From the NCBI RefSeq assembly GCF_034120055.1, contig NZ_CP139368.1, positions 496,001-560,000 of the forward strand: a DNA stretch of 64,000 nucleotides, written 5' to 3'. The notes under the pieces are model-generated. The model saw nothing but the letters and a program-made list of their open reading frames with translations. It was not told where the DNA came from and did no database searches. Below, one piece after another: positions 19,014-28,412 of this stretch (positions within the stretch are counted from its first letter, which is position 1; the number at the start of each line of letters is the position of its first letter). A program made the translations under genes and the position numbers. This stretch comes from Microbacterium rhizosphaerae. GTDB taxonomy: Bacteria; Actinomycetota; Actinomycetes; Actinomycetales; Microbacteriaceae.

Positions 19014-19838
19014 CTACTTCTGCACGCTCATCACGGTCGCCTCCACGCCGCGGTCGGCGAAGGCCGTCGCGAGGGCGCGGACCACGTCCGACCTCACGAC
19101 CACGCCGCGAGTGGGCTCGTGCCAGAACTGCACGACCCCCGTCACCTTGCCCTGCAGCACCGTGTTCGCGAGGGTCTGCGGCGCCGGCGCCGCCTGGACG
19201 CCCGGTACGGCGGCCGCCGCCTCGGCCACGCGCGACAGCAGGTCGTCGATCGCCTCCCCGTCGACGCGGGGGAGCCGGAACTGGATCTCGCTGCGGCGCA
19301 GCCCGTGGAGCGTGTGGTTCACGACCGAGTCGCCGAGCAGCTTCGCATTCGGCACGACGACCGTGCGCCCGTCCGCCGCCAGGAGCATGACCGCGCGCGC
19401 GGTGAGCTCGGTGACGGTTCCGACGACAGCGCCTCCCGGCGTGTCGACCTGGATCTCGTCGCCGATGCGGACTGGATTCTCGGACTGGATGAGCACACCG
19501 GCGGTGAAGTTGTCGGCGGTTCCGCGCAGCACGAGCACGGCGACCACGGCGACGATGATGACGACGGCCAGGAGCGGCTGGATGTTGGCGCCGAGGATCG
19601 CGAGGGCGATGCCGATCCCGAGGGCGACCACGAGGTACTCTGCGATCCGCGCCGTGGGATAGGCGGCGGCCCTGGGGAGGCCCGGCGCACGAGCGAAGAG
19701 GGCGAGCACGGCCCTCCGGGTGAGCCGTCCGAGGATCCACCCGACGACCATGACGGTGATCGCGACGATCAGCTGCCACCACTGGATGCCCGCCAGCAGC
19801 GTGGCCAGATCGACGTTCGCGAGGTGCCGCACGATCAC
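19014..19838 (-). CDS. Small-conductance mechanosensitive channel (MscS family)
   Basis: A roughly 274-residue protein: three helices in the first 130 residues, then the MscS beta domain with ADNFTAGVLIQSENPVRIGD (about 127-146) and ADGRTVVVPNAKLLGDSV (about 175-192), the usual family signature, and a C-terminal alpha/beta domain. It would open under hypo-osmotic stress to release solutes. The start is uncertain: GTG 19838 (VIVRHLANVD) is chosen because it gives a typical N-terminus; upstream codons remain open and no ribosome site is seen. Divergent from the first GT4 gene. Confidence 0.85.
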   Translation of the reverse strand: MIVRHLANVDLATLLAGIQWWQLIVAITVMVVGWILGRLTRRAVLALFARAPGLPRAAAYPTARIAEYLVVALGIGIALAILGANIQPLLAVVIIVAVVAVLVLRGTADNFTAGVLIQSENPVRIGDEIQVDTPGGAVVGTVTELTARAVMLLAADGRTVVVPNAKLLGDSVVNHTLHGLRRSEIQFRLPRVDGEAIDDLLSRVAEAAAAVPGVQAAPAPQTLANTVLQGKVTGVVQFWHEPTRGVVVRSDVVRALATAFADRGVEATVMSVQK

Positions 19839-20057
19839 ACGGTAGAGCGCAGGAGCGCTCCGGCCGCGGAGGACACCCGCCACGGCGCCGAGAGGATGCG
19901 CAGACTGGTACACGCAGACGACGGAACGGGCCCAGCCGCGCCGCCGTACGGGGATGCACCGTCTCGGGGCGCCTGCCAGAGGCGCCCCGACCCCCTCGGG
20001 TAGAGTTGTGCGGTCCGCGCGCCGCATCCCCCGGCACACAGAGAGCAGCCACAGACC

Positions 20058-21290
20058 GTGACTTCCCCCGACAGCCCGCCCCGCCCCTCGCCCGAGGATT
20101 CGTCGCATCCGGAGGGCGACCGACGACCGCTGACCGTACTCATCGGAGCCGACACGTTCTCGCCGGACGTGAACGGCGCCGCCCGGTTCGCGGAGCGGCT
20201 CGCCGCGGGCCTCGTCCAGCGCGGGCATGACGTGCACATCATGGCGCCGAGCAAGACGCACGCGCAGCACGGCACCTATCGCGAGACGATCGAGGGTCAG
20301 GAGATGACCGTCCATCGCCTGCCGTCGTGGCGGTGGTATCCGCACGACTGGCTGCGCTTCGTGCTGCCGTGGATGTCGAAGCACTACGCGCGGAAGGTTC
20401 TGGACGATGTGAAGCCGGATGCTGCGCACATCCAGTCGCACATCGTCATCGGACGCGGCCTCATGCGCGAGGCCCGCAAGCGCGACGTACCGGTCGTCGC
20501 CACCAACCACGTCATGCCCGAGAACATCGTCGACTTCACGACGCTGCCGCCGTTCCTCGACAAGGTCGTCGTCAAGCTCGCGTGGGATGACGCGTCCCGC
20601 ACACTGCGGATGGCCCGCGCCGTCACGACCCCGACGCAGAAGGCCGCCGACTTCCTGACGGCGGCGACGGGCCTGACCGATGTGATCCCGGTCAGCTGCG
20701 GCATCGACAGGTCGCATTATTCGCCGGACCTGTCGCCGCGCACCTCGAACCGGATCCTCGTCGTCGGGCGCCTCACGACCGAGAAGCACATCGACGTCAC
20801 GCTCAAGGCCGTCGCGAAGCTCGACCCGGCATTGGGCGTCACCGTGGAGATCGTCGGCGGCGGCGACCAGCGCAAGAACCTCGAGGTGCTGACCCGGCAG
20901 CTCGGCCTCTCCGACCGTGTGGAGTTCGTCGGCCGTGCGTCGGATGAGGAGCTCCGGCGCCTCTACTCCGAGGCGAGCCTGTTCGTCATCTCGTCGATCG
21001 CCGAGCTGCAGTCGATCGCGACGATGGAGGCGATGGCGTCCGCCCTGCCGATCGTCGCCGCGGATGCCGTGGCACTCCCGCATCTCGTCCACGACGGCGA
21101 GAACGGCTACCTCTTCCCGCCCGGAGACATCGATGGGCTGGCCGACCGCATCACCCGGGTGCTGACGGCGTCACCGGAGGAGCGGCTGCGGATGCAGCAG
21201 GCCTCCCTCGACATGGTCGCCGTGCACGACATCAACCGCACTCTCGACACCTTCGAGGCGCTCTACCGCGGCGAACCGCTGCCCTCCTGA
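20058..21290 (+). CDS. GT4 glycosyltransferase (1)
   Basis: A 410-residue GT-B glycosyltransferase of family 4. The N-terminal Rossmann domain begins at about residue 27 (LTVLIGADTFSPDVNGAARF) and the donor-binding C-terminal domain has RILVVGRLTTEKHIDVTLKA (about 234-253) and the conserved E-x7-E element SSIAELQSIATMEAMA (about 315-330). Close relatives in Actinobacteria transfer mannose or glucose to lipid acceptors, but the acceptor cannot be read here. Starts at GTG 20058. The second GT4 gene starts 8 bp after its stop, so they are one operon. Confidence 0.87.
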   Translation: MTSPDSPPRPSPEDSSHPEGDRRPLTVLIGADTFSPDVNGAARFAERLAAGLVQRGHDVHIMAPSKTHAQHGTYRETIEGQEMTVHRLPSWRWYPHDWLRFVLPWMSKHYARKVLDDVKPDAAHIQSHIVIGRGLMREARKRDVPVVATNHVMPENIVDFTTLPPFLDKVVVKLAWDDASRTLRMARAVTTPTQKAADFLTAATGLTDVIPVSCGIDRSHYSPDLSPRTSNRILVVGRLTTEKHIDVTLKAVAKLDPALGVTVEIVGGGDQRKNLEVLTRQLGLSDRVEFVGRASDEELRRLYSEASLFVISSIAELQSIATMEAMASALPIVAADAVALPHLVHDGENGYLFPPGDIDGLADRITRVLTASPEERLRMQQASLDMVAVHDINRTLDTFEALYRGEPLPS

Positions 21291-21298
21291 GGCCCGCC

Positions 21299-22489
21299 GT
21301 GCACGTGGTGTTCTTCGGTGACCAGCACCTCGAGTCGCTGGGCGGAGCCCAGGTGTCGATGCGCCTGCAGAAGACCTATCTCGAACGCGCGGGGCACACG
21401 GTCACGGTGGTCGCCCCCCGCATGCACGGCCGCCGCGCGCGCGAGGCGCGGAAGGATGCCGCGTACCTCGATCTGCCCTCCGTCCCGGTCACGTTCGATC
21501 GGGAGTATGCGATGACGTGGCCCGGGCGGCGCACCGACCGGTGGCTCGATCGCGCGATGGCCGAGCGCCCCGCCGTCGACGTCGTCCATGTCCAGGCCGA
21601 CTTCTGGGGGGCGTTCATCGGCCATCGCTTCGCCGAGCGCCACGGTCTGCCCGTCGTGCATACGATGCACAACCGCGTCGACGTCGGGATCGAGGCCACG
21701 GCGCCCTTCCCCGGACTCGTGATGCGGATGCTCAACGCCTGGCAGCGCCGCGCGGTGCGCGCGGAGGACGGCGGCACCGATGGCTGGGCGTATCTCCGCC
21801 GATTCGCGCAGCATTCGGCCGCCGTGACCGCACCGTCAGCGCACTTCGCGGACCGGCTCGAGCAGCACGGCGTGAGCGAGCGCGTCGACGTGATCTGGAA
21901 CGGCATCGACGACCGGATCCGGGCCGAGGTCCTGACGGCGGCTCCTGTCCGGACCTCCGAGCGGCCGCACATCCTGTGGCTCGGCCGCATGAGCCCCGAG
22001 AAGCGGCTGCTGCCGTTCCTCGAGGCCGTCGCCGAGTCGGGCATCGACGCGGACGTGGAACTGCTGGGCGGCGGTGGCCAGCTGCGCGCAGCGCAGCGGC
22101 TCGTCGCGAAGCGCAGGCCCGCGGCATCCGTCGTCTTCGCCGGGCGGATGAGCTACGCCGACACCCTGCGCAAGATCGCCCGGGCGGATGCCGTCGTGCA
22201 GACCTCGATCGGATTCGAGACGCAGGGGATGACCGTCTTCGAGGCGGCGACGCTCGGCACGCCTGCCGTCGTCAGCGACCCCGACATCGGCGCGGAACTC
22301 GAGAGCGGCTTCTGGCCGGTCGCGGATGCGTCGGTCTCCGCGCTCGCATCGACCCTGCGCACCGCCGTCGCGGACATCGCCGCCGGGCGGCCGCTCCAGC
22401 CGAATCCCGAGGTCGCCCACCGGTTCCTCCAGTCGTCGCGGACGGCCGCGATGATCGAGGTCTACGAGCGCGTGCTGGAGAACCGGTGA
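21299..22489 (+). CDS. GT4 glycosyltransferase (2)
   Basis: A 396-residue GT-B glycosyltransferase. The N-terminus HVVFFGDQHLESLGGAQVSM matches GT4 enzymes, and the C-terminal half has ILWLGRMSPEKRLLPFLEAV (about residues 222-241) and the E-x7-E region FETQGMTVFEAATLGTPAVV (about 302-321). Its start GTG 21299 lies 8 bp after the upstream GT4 stop. The pair may act in sequence on one lipid or polysaccharide; this is inferred from order only. Confidence 0.85.
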   Translation: MHVVFFGDQHLESLGGAQVSMRLQKTYLERAGHTVTVVAPRMHGRRAREARKDAAYLDLPSVPVTFDREYAMTWPGRRTDRWLDRAMAERPAVDVVHVQADFWGAFIGHRFAERHGLPVVHTMHNRVDVGIEATAPFPGLVMRMLNAWQRRAVRAEDGGTDGWAYLRRFAQHSAAVTAPSAHFADRLEQHGVSERVDVIWNGIDDRIRAEVLTAAPVRTSERPHILWLGRMSPEKRLLPFLEAVAESGIDADVELLGGGGQLRAAQRLVAKRRPAASVVFAGRMSYADTLRKIARADAVVQTSIGFETQGMTVFEAATLGTPAVVSDPDIGAELESGFWPVADASVSALASTLRTAVADIAAGRPLQPNPEVAHRFLQSSRTAAMIEVYERVLENR

Positions 22490-22527
22490 GAGCCGATATC
22501 GTCGGACGCGCCGCAGAGAGGACGCCC

Positions 22528-23460
22528 ATGGCCATCACCGTCACGATCGACAACTTCGCCCGCGCCGAGACCGAGGACATGATCGTCAGGATGCTGCCGA
22601 TCATCGGCGGTCAGGGGATCTTCCACCACGACCGTCAGCTCGCGCCGCTCGACCAGCAGCCCGTCATCCGGCAGAACCGCGACACGCTCTACTCCGTGGC
22701 GGTCGTGGACATCTCGGAAGGCGCGACGCTGACGATCCCCGAGGCGGGCGACCGCTACCTCTCTGTGATGGTGATCAACCAGGATCATTTCATCAACCGC
22801 GTGTTCCACTCCGCAGGCACCTACCCGCTCACGGTCGAGGAGTTCGGGACCGACTACGCGGTCGTCGCCGCGCGCATCCTGTTCGACCCCGATGATGCGG
22901 CCGACATCGCCGCGGTGCACCGGGTGCAGGACGGACTGGCGATCGAATCCCGTGCGAACCGCCCGTTCGTCCCGGGCGATTGGGATGCCCAGTCGCATCG
23001 GGAGATCCGCGACGCGCTGCTCGTGCTCGGCCGCACCATGGGCGGGCTGGCGCACGCCTTCGGGCGCAGGGACGAGGTGGATCCCGTACGGCACCTCGTC
23101 GGCACGGCGATGGGATGGGGCGGCCTGCCGGATGCCGAGGCGCAGTATGTCACGATCGACCCGCGACTGCCGCAGGGTCGCTACACGATGACGTTCCGCG
23201 ACGTTCCGGCGGACGCGTTCTGGTCGCTCAGCGTGTACAACGCCGCAGGGTACTTCGAACCCGGGCCCTCCGGTGTCACGAACGTGAACTCGGTGTTCGC
23301 GCAGAAGAACGACGACGGCTCGACGACCGTCCGGCTCGGTTCGGCTGACGAGGTGAACGGCATCCCGCTGCCCGAGGGCTGGAATCTGCTCATCCGGATC
23401 TACCGGCCGCGCCTCGGCGACCTCGCCCGCTGGTCCGTACCCGAGATCGTCGCGGACTGA
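22528..23460 (+). CDS. DUF1254/DUF1214 family protein
   Basis: A 310-residue soluble protein without a signal peptide. The N-terminal part (QPVIRQNRDTLYSVAVVDIS, about residues 45-64) is the DUF1254 signature and the C-terminal part (FWSLSVYNAAGYFEPGPSG, then LPEGWNLLIRIYRPR) the DUF1214 signature. The family resembles viral capsid-like folds and has no assigned activity. The ATG at 22528 has AGAGAGGAC 7 bp upstream. It lies 38 bp after the GT4 pair and is followed by a hairpin terminator. Confidence 0.85.
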   Translation: MAITVTIDNFARAETEDMIVRMLPIIGGQGIFHHDRQLAPLDQQPVIRQNRDTLYSVAVVDISEGATLTIPEAGDRYLSVMVINQDHFINRVFHSAGTYPLTVEEFGTDYAVVAARILFDPDDAADIAAVHRVQDGLAIESRANRPFVPGDWDAQSHREIRDALLVLGRTMGGLAHAFGRRDEVDPVRHLVGTAMGWGGLPDAEAQYVTIDPRLPQGRYTMTFRDVPADAFWSLSVYNAAGYFEPGPSGVTNVNSVFAQKNDDGSTTVRLGSADEVNGIPLPEGWNLLIRIYRPRLGDLARWSVPEIVAD

Positions 23461-23470
23461 TCCGGCACGG

Positions 23471-23508
23471 GGATGCCCCGGGCCGCCGAAGCGGGCGCCG
23501 GGGCATCC
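23471..23508. terminator. Intrinsic terminator-like hairpin
   Basis: An 11-bp perfect stem, GGATGCCCCGG at 23471-23481 paired with CCGGGGCATCC at 23498-23508, with a 16-nt loop. It lies between the converging DUF1254 and DUF7144 genes and could stop transcription in both directions. Confidence 0.75.
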
Positions 23509-23527
23509 GTCGCTCGGACTCAGGCGG

Positions 23528-23941
23528 TCAGGCCTTCGTGGCGTCGATCTCGCGACCGTGCACGGTCAGGGCGTAGATCACCACGATGTCGAGCGCGAGG
23601 ACCGCGATCGACAGCCACGGCTGGCTGTCGATCAGAGTGATCTGCCCGATGGCGTTGATCGCGACGAGCACGATCGCGGTGATGCGCGCCCACCTCTGGC
23701 CGCCGAGGAGCGCGATGCCGACGAGGATGAGCAGCAGGCCGACGATCAGGTGCCACCATCCCCAGCTGCGCACGTCGATCGAGAAGATCCCGATCTTCGC
23801 GAGGAAGTAGGCCGTGTTCGGACCGATGATGGCCTGCAGGCCGTGGAAGGCGTCGATCGCGCCGCTCACGATGAGGACGACGGCTGCGAAGGTGCCCCAG
23901 CCGGCCCAGCCGGACCTGGTTTCTGCGGTGTTGTCTGTCAT
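23528..23941 (-). CDS. DUF7144 family membrane protein
   Basis: A 137-residue protein with four transmembrane helices. It begins with a short polar stretch and GWAGWGTFAAVVLIVSGAID; later RSWGWWHLIVGLLLILVGIAL and ARITAIVLVAINAIGQ follow, the pattern of small actinobacterial DUF7144 membrane proteins. Function is unknown. ATG 23941 has AAGGGATC upstream. It stands alone between a terminator and the divergent SulP gene. Confidence 0.78.
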   Translation of the reverse strand: MTDNTAETRSGWAGWGTFAAVVLIVSGAIDAFHGLQAIIGPNTAYFLAKIGIFSIDVRSWGWWHLIVGLLLILVGIALLGGQRWARITAIVLVAINAIGQITLIDSQPWLSIAVLALDIVVIYALTVHGREIDATKA

Positions 23942-24141
23942 GAAGAGATCCCTTCATCTCGGGCGGGACGCGGCGAGCGGGCTCGTCGGCGTCCTCACGC
24001 AGGTGCCTCCAGGAGCACCCTGCTGCACACGATAGCGAACCTGTGAGAAACCTGGGAGAAGCGTGCGGCGATCCGTGTCCCGGCGTTTCGCAGATGGTCA
24101 CCCGCGGCCGGCGCCATACGGCCGGCCAAGTTCGTTACCGT

Positions 24142-25818
24142 GTGTCCGTGGGGTGGAATCCGAGGACGTGGCTCTCGCGCGAGACGCTCGGGAAGGATGC
24201 GGCGGCGGGCCTGATCCTCGGCATCGAGGCGGTCCCGGACGGACTGGCCGCCGGCGTGCTCGCGGGGGTCAACCCGCTCGCCGGCCTCTACGGGTACCTG
24301 TTCGGCATGGCGGGCGCCGCCGTCCTCACCGGCAGCGCGCTGATGGCGGTGCAGGCGACGAGCGCGATGGCCCTCGTGGTGTCGGACGCCGGCCTCGAAT
24401 CCGCACCGGACCCCCATCGGAGTCTCTCGACGCTCGCGATGATGACCGGGATCGTGATGGCGGTCGCCGGCCTCGTGCGCGCCGGACGCCTCGTGAGCTT
24501 CGTGCCGACGGCGGTCATGACCGGCTTCGTCACGGCGATCGGCATCAACATCGTGCTCGGGCAGCTCTCGAACCTCACCGGGTATCAGGGCCGGGGGCCG
24601 AACCGGCTCCTGAAGACCGTGGACGTCTTCTTGAACATTGGGCAGTGGAGCATCCCGTCGCTGGTGTGCGGCGCGATCACCGTGCTCGTCATCCTGTCGT
24701 TCCGCTCGACGCGCATCGGGAGCCTCAGCCTCGTGCTCGCCGTCATCGTCGGCTCGGCGGCCGCCGCGCTGCTCAACCTGTGGGTGGGGCATCCCGCCCT
24801 CCTTCTGGACGACATCGTCGACGTCCCGCGATCGCTCCCCGTGCCGGTGCTCCCCGACCTCGCCGACGCGCCGAACCTCCTGATTCCCGCTGTCTCGCTC
24901 GCGTTCATCGGCCTCGTGCAGGGCGCGGCGGTATCGGCCGGCATCCCGACTCGCGACGGGCGCAGGGTGGACACGAACCGCGACTTCATCGGTCAGGGCG
25001 CGGGCAACATCGTCTCGGGCCTCTTCCAGGGCATGCCGGTCGGCGGGTCGATGGCCGGCTCGTCGATCCTCGTGCAGTCGGGTGCCAAGTCGCGCGTGTC
25101 GCTGTTCGTCGCGAGCGGCGTCATGGTGCTCGTCATCCTCTTCGCCGCCGACGCTGTCGGCTACATCGCGATGCCCTCGCTGGCCGGGCTTCTCGTCTAC
25201 GTCGGCGTGCTCACTGTGAAGCCCAGCCGCGTCCACTCGGTCGTGAAGTCGGGTCCGCTGCCGGCCGCGATCATGGCGGTCACCTTCGCCTTGACCCTTG
25301 TCATCCCGCTCCAGTTCGCGGTGCTGGTCGGCGTCGGCCTCGGCATCATCCTGTACGTCGCCGAGCAGTCGAACCAGATCCGGGTGCGGTGGCTGCAGAT
25401 CGAGGACGACGGGCGTACGCGCGAGACCGATCCGCCGGCGGTCGTGCCCGGTGGCCGGGCGGTCATCCTCCAGCCGTACGGCAGCCTGTTCTTCGCGAGC
25501 GCGCCCGTGTTCGAGAAGCAGCTGCCGGCGGTGGATGCGACGTCCCGCGGAGCGGTCGTCATCGTGCGGCTGCGCGGCATCGACCAGATCGGCCTCTCGC
25601 ACGTCGACGTGCTCCGCCGCTTCGCGGCGCAGCTGCGCGAGGTCGACGGCGCCCTGAAGGTCGTCGCCGCGGAGGCGGCTGTGATCGCGAGACTGGATGC
25701 CGGCGGCCTCGCCGGCGACATCGGCCCCGAGAACATCTACAAGGGCAACGAGTGGATCGGCGCGACCGTGCGCCGCGCGTACGACGACGCGGCGCGCGAG
25801 ATCGAGGCGCGCGGCTAG
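24142..25818 (+). CDS. SulP family inorganic anion transporter
   Basis: A 558-residue SLC26/SulP transporter. The N-terminal membrane domain (about residues 10-410) contains GLILGIEAVPDGLAAGVLAGVNP, FVTAIGINIVLGQL and FQGMPVGGSMAGSSILVQSG, all SulP signatures, and the C-terminal 110 residues form a STAS domain (AVILQPYGSLFFASAPVFEKQ...). Substrates of the family include sulfate, bicarbonate and dicarboxylates, so the anion is not defined. GTG 24142 (VSVGWNPRTW) is chosen over the longer open frame because family members begin just before the first helix. Confidence 0.9.
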   Translation: MSVGWNPRTWLSRETLGKDAAAGLILGIEAVPDGLAAGVLAGVNPLAGLYGYLFGMAGAAVLTGSALMAVQATSAMALVVSDAGLESAPDPHRSLSTLAMMTGIVMAVAGLVRAGRLVSFVPTAVMTGFVTAIGINIVLGQLSNLTGYQGRGPNRLLKTVDVFLNIGQWSIPSLVCGAITVLVILSFRSTRIGSLSLVLAVIVGSAAAALLNLWVGHPALLLDDIVDVPRSLPVPVLPDLADAPNLLIPAVSLAFIGLVQGAAVSAGIPTRDGRRVDTNRDFIGQGAGNIVSGLFQGMPVGGSMAGSSILVQSGAKSRVSLFVASGVMVLVILFAADAVGYIAMPSLAGLLVYVGVLTVKPSRVHSVVKSGPLPAAIMAVTFALTLVIPLQFAVLVGVGLGIILYVAEQSNQIRVRWLQIEDDGRTRETDPPAVVPGGRAVILQPYGSLFFASAPVFEKQLPAVDATSRGAVVIVRLRGIDQIGLSHVDVLRRFAAQLREVDGALKVVAAEAAVIARLDAGGLAGDIGPENIYKGNEWIGATVRRAYDDAAREIEARG

Positions 25819-25833
25819 TCCGGAAGGGTCGGG

Positions 25834-25995
25834 CTACTGCTGCCTGCGCTGCGCGAGCCCGACGACCAGACCGATGACGACTGCGACCAGCAGGATCCCC
25901 ACCGGGATCCACGCGGGCGTGTAGTCCACTTTCTCCCCCAGGGCGCACTGCGCGGCACCAGGGAAGCACAGCATGTACACATTCGTCAGGAACAT
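25834..25995 (-). CDS. Small single-pass membrane protein (53 aa)
   Basis: A 53-residue minus-strand protein starting [20 protein letters not shown] and ending in one transmembrane helix ([20 protein letters not shown]) followed by QRRQQ. The ribosome site GGAGGGGG lies 8 bp before ATG 25995, one of the best in the window, which is the main reason for calling it real. It is divergent from clpB and shares a 106-bp control region containing the HAIR element, so it may be co-regulated with the heat-shock gene. No family recognised. Confidence 0.65.
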   Translation of the reverse strand: MFLTNVYMLCFPGAAQCALGEKVDYTPAWIPVGILLVAVVIGLVVGLAQRRQQ

Positions 25996-26050
25996 CGGAA
26001 ACCCCCTCCGTCGATGGCACGATTGTCCACCATCGGGGACGAGTGGTAAA

Positions 26051-26071
26051 CTTGAGCGCAAGAGACTCAAC
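26051..26071. promoter_or_regulatory. HAIR element (HspR operator) upstream of clpB
   Basis: CTTGAGC at 26051-26057, a 7-bp spacer, and ACTCAAC at 26065-26071. The established HspR-associated inverted repeat is CTTGAGT-N7-ACTCAAG, so 12 of 14 arm bases and the spacer length agree. It sits 31 bp before the clpB start, where HspR would repress transcription under normal conditions. The hspR gene itself is not in the window. Confidence 0.88.
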
Positions 26072-26101
26072 TTTGAATCCCGAAGACTTCCAAGGAGCCC
26101 C

Positions 26102-28288
26102 ATGAACGCCACGCAGCAGCCCGGGCAGGAGGACGCGCAGAGCGCGCTCGAGCAGTTCGGGATCAACCTCACCGATCGCGCCCGCCAGGGCAAGCTCGAC
26201 CCGGTCATCGGGCGCGACAGCGAGATCCGGCGGGTCAGCCAGGTGCTGACACGCCGCACCAAGAACAACCCCGTGCTCATCGGCGAGCCCGGCGTCGGCA
26301 AGACCGCCGTCGTCGAGGGGCTCGCCCAGCGCATCGTCGCGGGCGACGTCGCCGAGTCGCTCAAGGACAAGGAGCTCGTGACGATCGACATCTCCGCGCT
26401 GGTGGCGGGGGCGATGTACCGCGGCCAGTTCGAGGAGCGCCTGAAGAGCGTCCTGAAGGAGATCACGGACTCCGACGGCCGCATCATCACCTTCATCGAC
26501 GAGCTCCATGTGCTCATGGGCGCGGGCGGCGGCGAGGGGTCGGTCGCGGCATCCAACATGCTCAAGCCGATGCTGGCGCGCGGCGAGCTGCGCATGATCG
26601 GCGCGACGACGCTCAACGAATACCGCGAGTTCATCGAGAAGGATGCCGCGCTCGAGCGTCGCTTCCAGCAGGTCTACGTCGGCGAGCCGTCGGTCGAGGA
26701 CACCGTCGCCATCCTGCGCGGCCTCAAGGAGCGCTACGAGGCGCACCACAAGGTGGCCATCTCGGACGGCGCACTCATCGCCGCGGCATCCATGTCGAAC
26801 CGCTACATCCCGAGCCGGCAGCTGCCCGACAAGGCCATCGACCTCATCGACGAGGCCGCGTCCCGGCTGCGCATGGAGATCGACTCCGCGCCGCTCGAGA
26901 TCGACGAGCTGCGCCGGCACGTCGACCGGCTCAAGCTCGAGGAGCTCGCCCTCAAGAAGGAGAAGGATGAGGCGTCCCGTGAGCGCCTCGCGAAGCTGCG
27001 CGACGACCTCGCCACGGAGCAGGCGCGGCTCGACGACCTGCAGGCGCGGTGGGAGCGGGAGCGTGCCACGCTCAACCGCGTCGGCGACCTGAAGTCGAAG
27101 CTCGACGCCGCGCGCGGGGAGGCCGAGCGCGCGCAGCGAGAGGGCAACCTCGAGCGTGCGTCGCGTCTGCTCTACGGTGAGATCCCGAGCCTCGAGCGGG
27201 AGCTCATGGTCGCCGAGCAGGCCGAGTCCTCGGAGGACCGCATGGTCAACGACCAGGTCACCGACGAGGACATCGCCTCGGTGATCGCCGCGTGGACCGG
27301 CATCCCCGTCGGCCGCCTGCTGCAGGGCGAGACCGAGAAGCTGCTGCACCTCGAGACCGAGCTGGGCAAGCGCCTGGTCGGCCAGAAGGAGGCCGTGAAG
27401 GCGGTGTCGGATGCGGTGCGCCGCTCGCGCGCCGGCATCAGCGACCCGCGCCGGCCGACGGGGTCGTTCCTCTTCCTCGGGCCCACCGGTGTCGGCAAGA
27501 CCGAGCTCGCGAAGGCGCTCGCGGAGTTCCTGTTCGACGACGAGCACGCCATGGTGCGCATCGACATGTCGGAGTACGGCGAGAAGCACACGGTGTCGCG
27601 TCTGGTCGGCGCCCCTCCCGGCTACATCGGCTACGAGCAGGGCGGCCAGCTCACCGAGGCCGTGCGTCGGCGCCCGTACTCGGTCGTGCTGCTCGACGAG
27701 GTGGAGAAGGCGCATCCCGAGGTCTTCGACGTCCTGCTGCAGGTGATGGATGACGGCCGCCTGACCGACGGTCAGGGTCGCACGGTCGACTTCACGAACG
27801 TGATCCTCATCCTCACGTCGAACCTCGGCTCGCCGGTGCTCATCGACCCGACACTGTCGGCCGACGAGAAGCGCGACACCGTGATGGCGATCGTGCGGCA
27901 GGCCTTCAAGCCCGAGTTCCTGAACCGGCTCGACGACATCGTCATGTTCTCGGCGCTCAGCGAGGACGACCTCGCGCAGATCGTCGAGCTGTCGGTCGAC
28001 CAGCTGCACAAGCGTCTGCGCGAGCGCCGGCTCACTCTCGCCGTGACCCCGGATGCGCGCGCGTGGCTCGCCGAGCGCGGGTACGACCCGGTGTTCGGCG
28101 CCCGGCCGCTGCGGCGGCTCATGCAGTCCGAGATCCAGGACCGCCTCGCCATGGCACTGCTCGCCGGGCGGGTGCGCGACGGAGACATGGTGCGCGTGGA
28201 TGTCGCGGCCGACGGCTCGTCGCTGGTCCTGACGAGCGACGGTCCGGCCGTCGAGGACATCGTCGAGGCCGAGCTGGTCGAGGAGTAG
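26102..28288 (+). CDS. clpB: ATP-dependent chaperone ClpB lacking the N domain
   Basis: A 728-residue AAA+ disaggregase. NBD1 starts almost at once: GEPGVGKT Walker A at 61-68 and ITFIDELH Walker B near 128. A coiled-coil M domain (about 300-400, [20 protein letters not shown]...) is present, which is diagnostic for ClpB, and NBD2 has GPTGVGKT (about 460) and [11 protein letters not shown] (about 530). Typical ClpB is about 860 residues; the missing part is the N-terminal substrate-binding domain. No coding remnant of it is seen upstream. The ATG has AAGGAG 5 bp upstream. HAIR-controlled heat-shock expression is expected. Confidence 0.95.
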   Translation: MNATQQPGQEDAQSALEQFGINLTDRARQGKLDPVIGRDSEIRRVSQVLTRRTKNNPVLIGEPGVGKTAVVEGLAQRIVAGDVAESLKDKELVTIDISALVAGAMYRGQFEERLKSVLKEITDSDGRIITFIDELHVLMGAGGGEGSVAASNMLKPMLARGELRMIGATTLNEYREFIEKDAALERRFQQVYVGEPSVEDTVAILRGLKERYEAHHKVAISDGALIAAASMSNRYIPSRQLPDKAIDLIDEAASRLRMEIDSAPLEIDELRRHVDRLKLEELALKKEKDEASRERLAKLRDDLATEQARLDDLQARWERERATLNRVGDLKSKLDAARGEAERAQREGNLERASRLLYGEIPSLERELMVAEQAESSEDRMVNDQVTDEDIASVIAAWTGIPVGRLLQGETEKLLHLETELGKRLVGQKEAVKAVSDAVRRSRAGISDPRRPTGSFLFLGPTGVGKTELAKALAEFLFDDEHAMVRIDMSEYGEKHTVSRLVGAPPGYIGYEQGGQLTEAVRRRPYSVVLLDEVEKAHPEVFDVLLQVMDDGRLTDGQGRTVDFTNVILILTSNLGSPVLIDPTLSADEKRDTVMAIVRQAFKPEFLNRLDDIVMFSALSEDDLAQIVELSVDQLHKRLRERRLTLAVTPDARAWLAERGYDPVFGARPLRRLMQSEIQDRLAMALLAGRVRDGDMVRVDVAADGSSLVLTSDGPAVEDIVEAELVEE

Positions 28289-28412
28289 CGGCTACTCCCG
28301 ACCGGGGCGTGCGAAATCGTTATTCGACGACCCGCGATTTGCACTAGCGGTGGAGTAAATGGGTACCGCACAATAGCCCAGCGGGCATGCGACCCCGCGC
28401 GAAAGGACCGCG

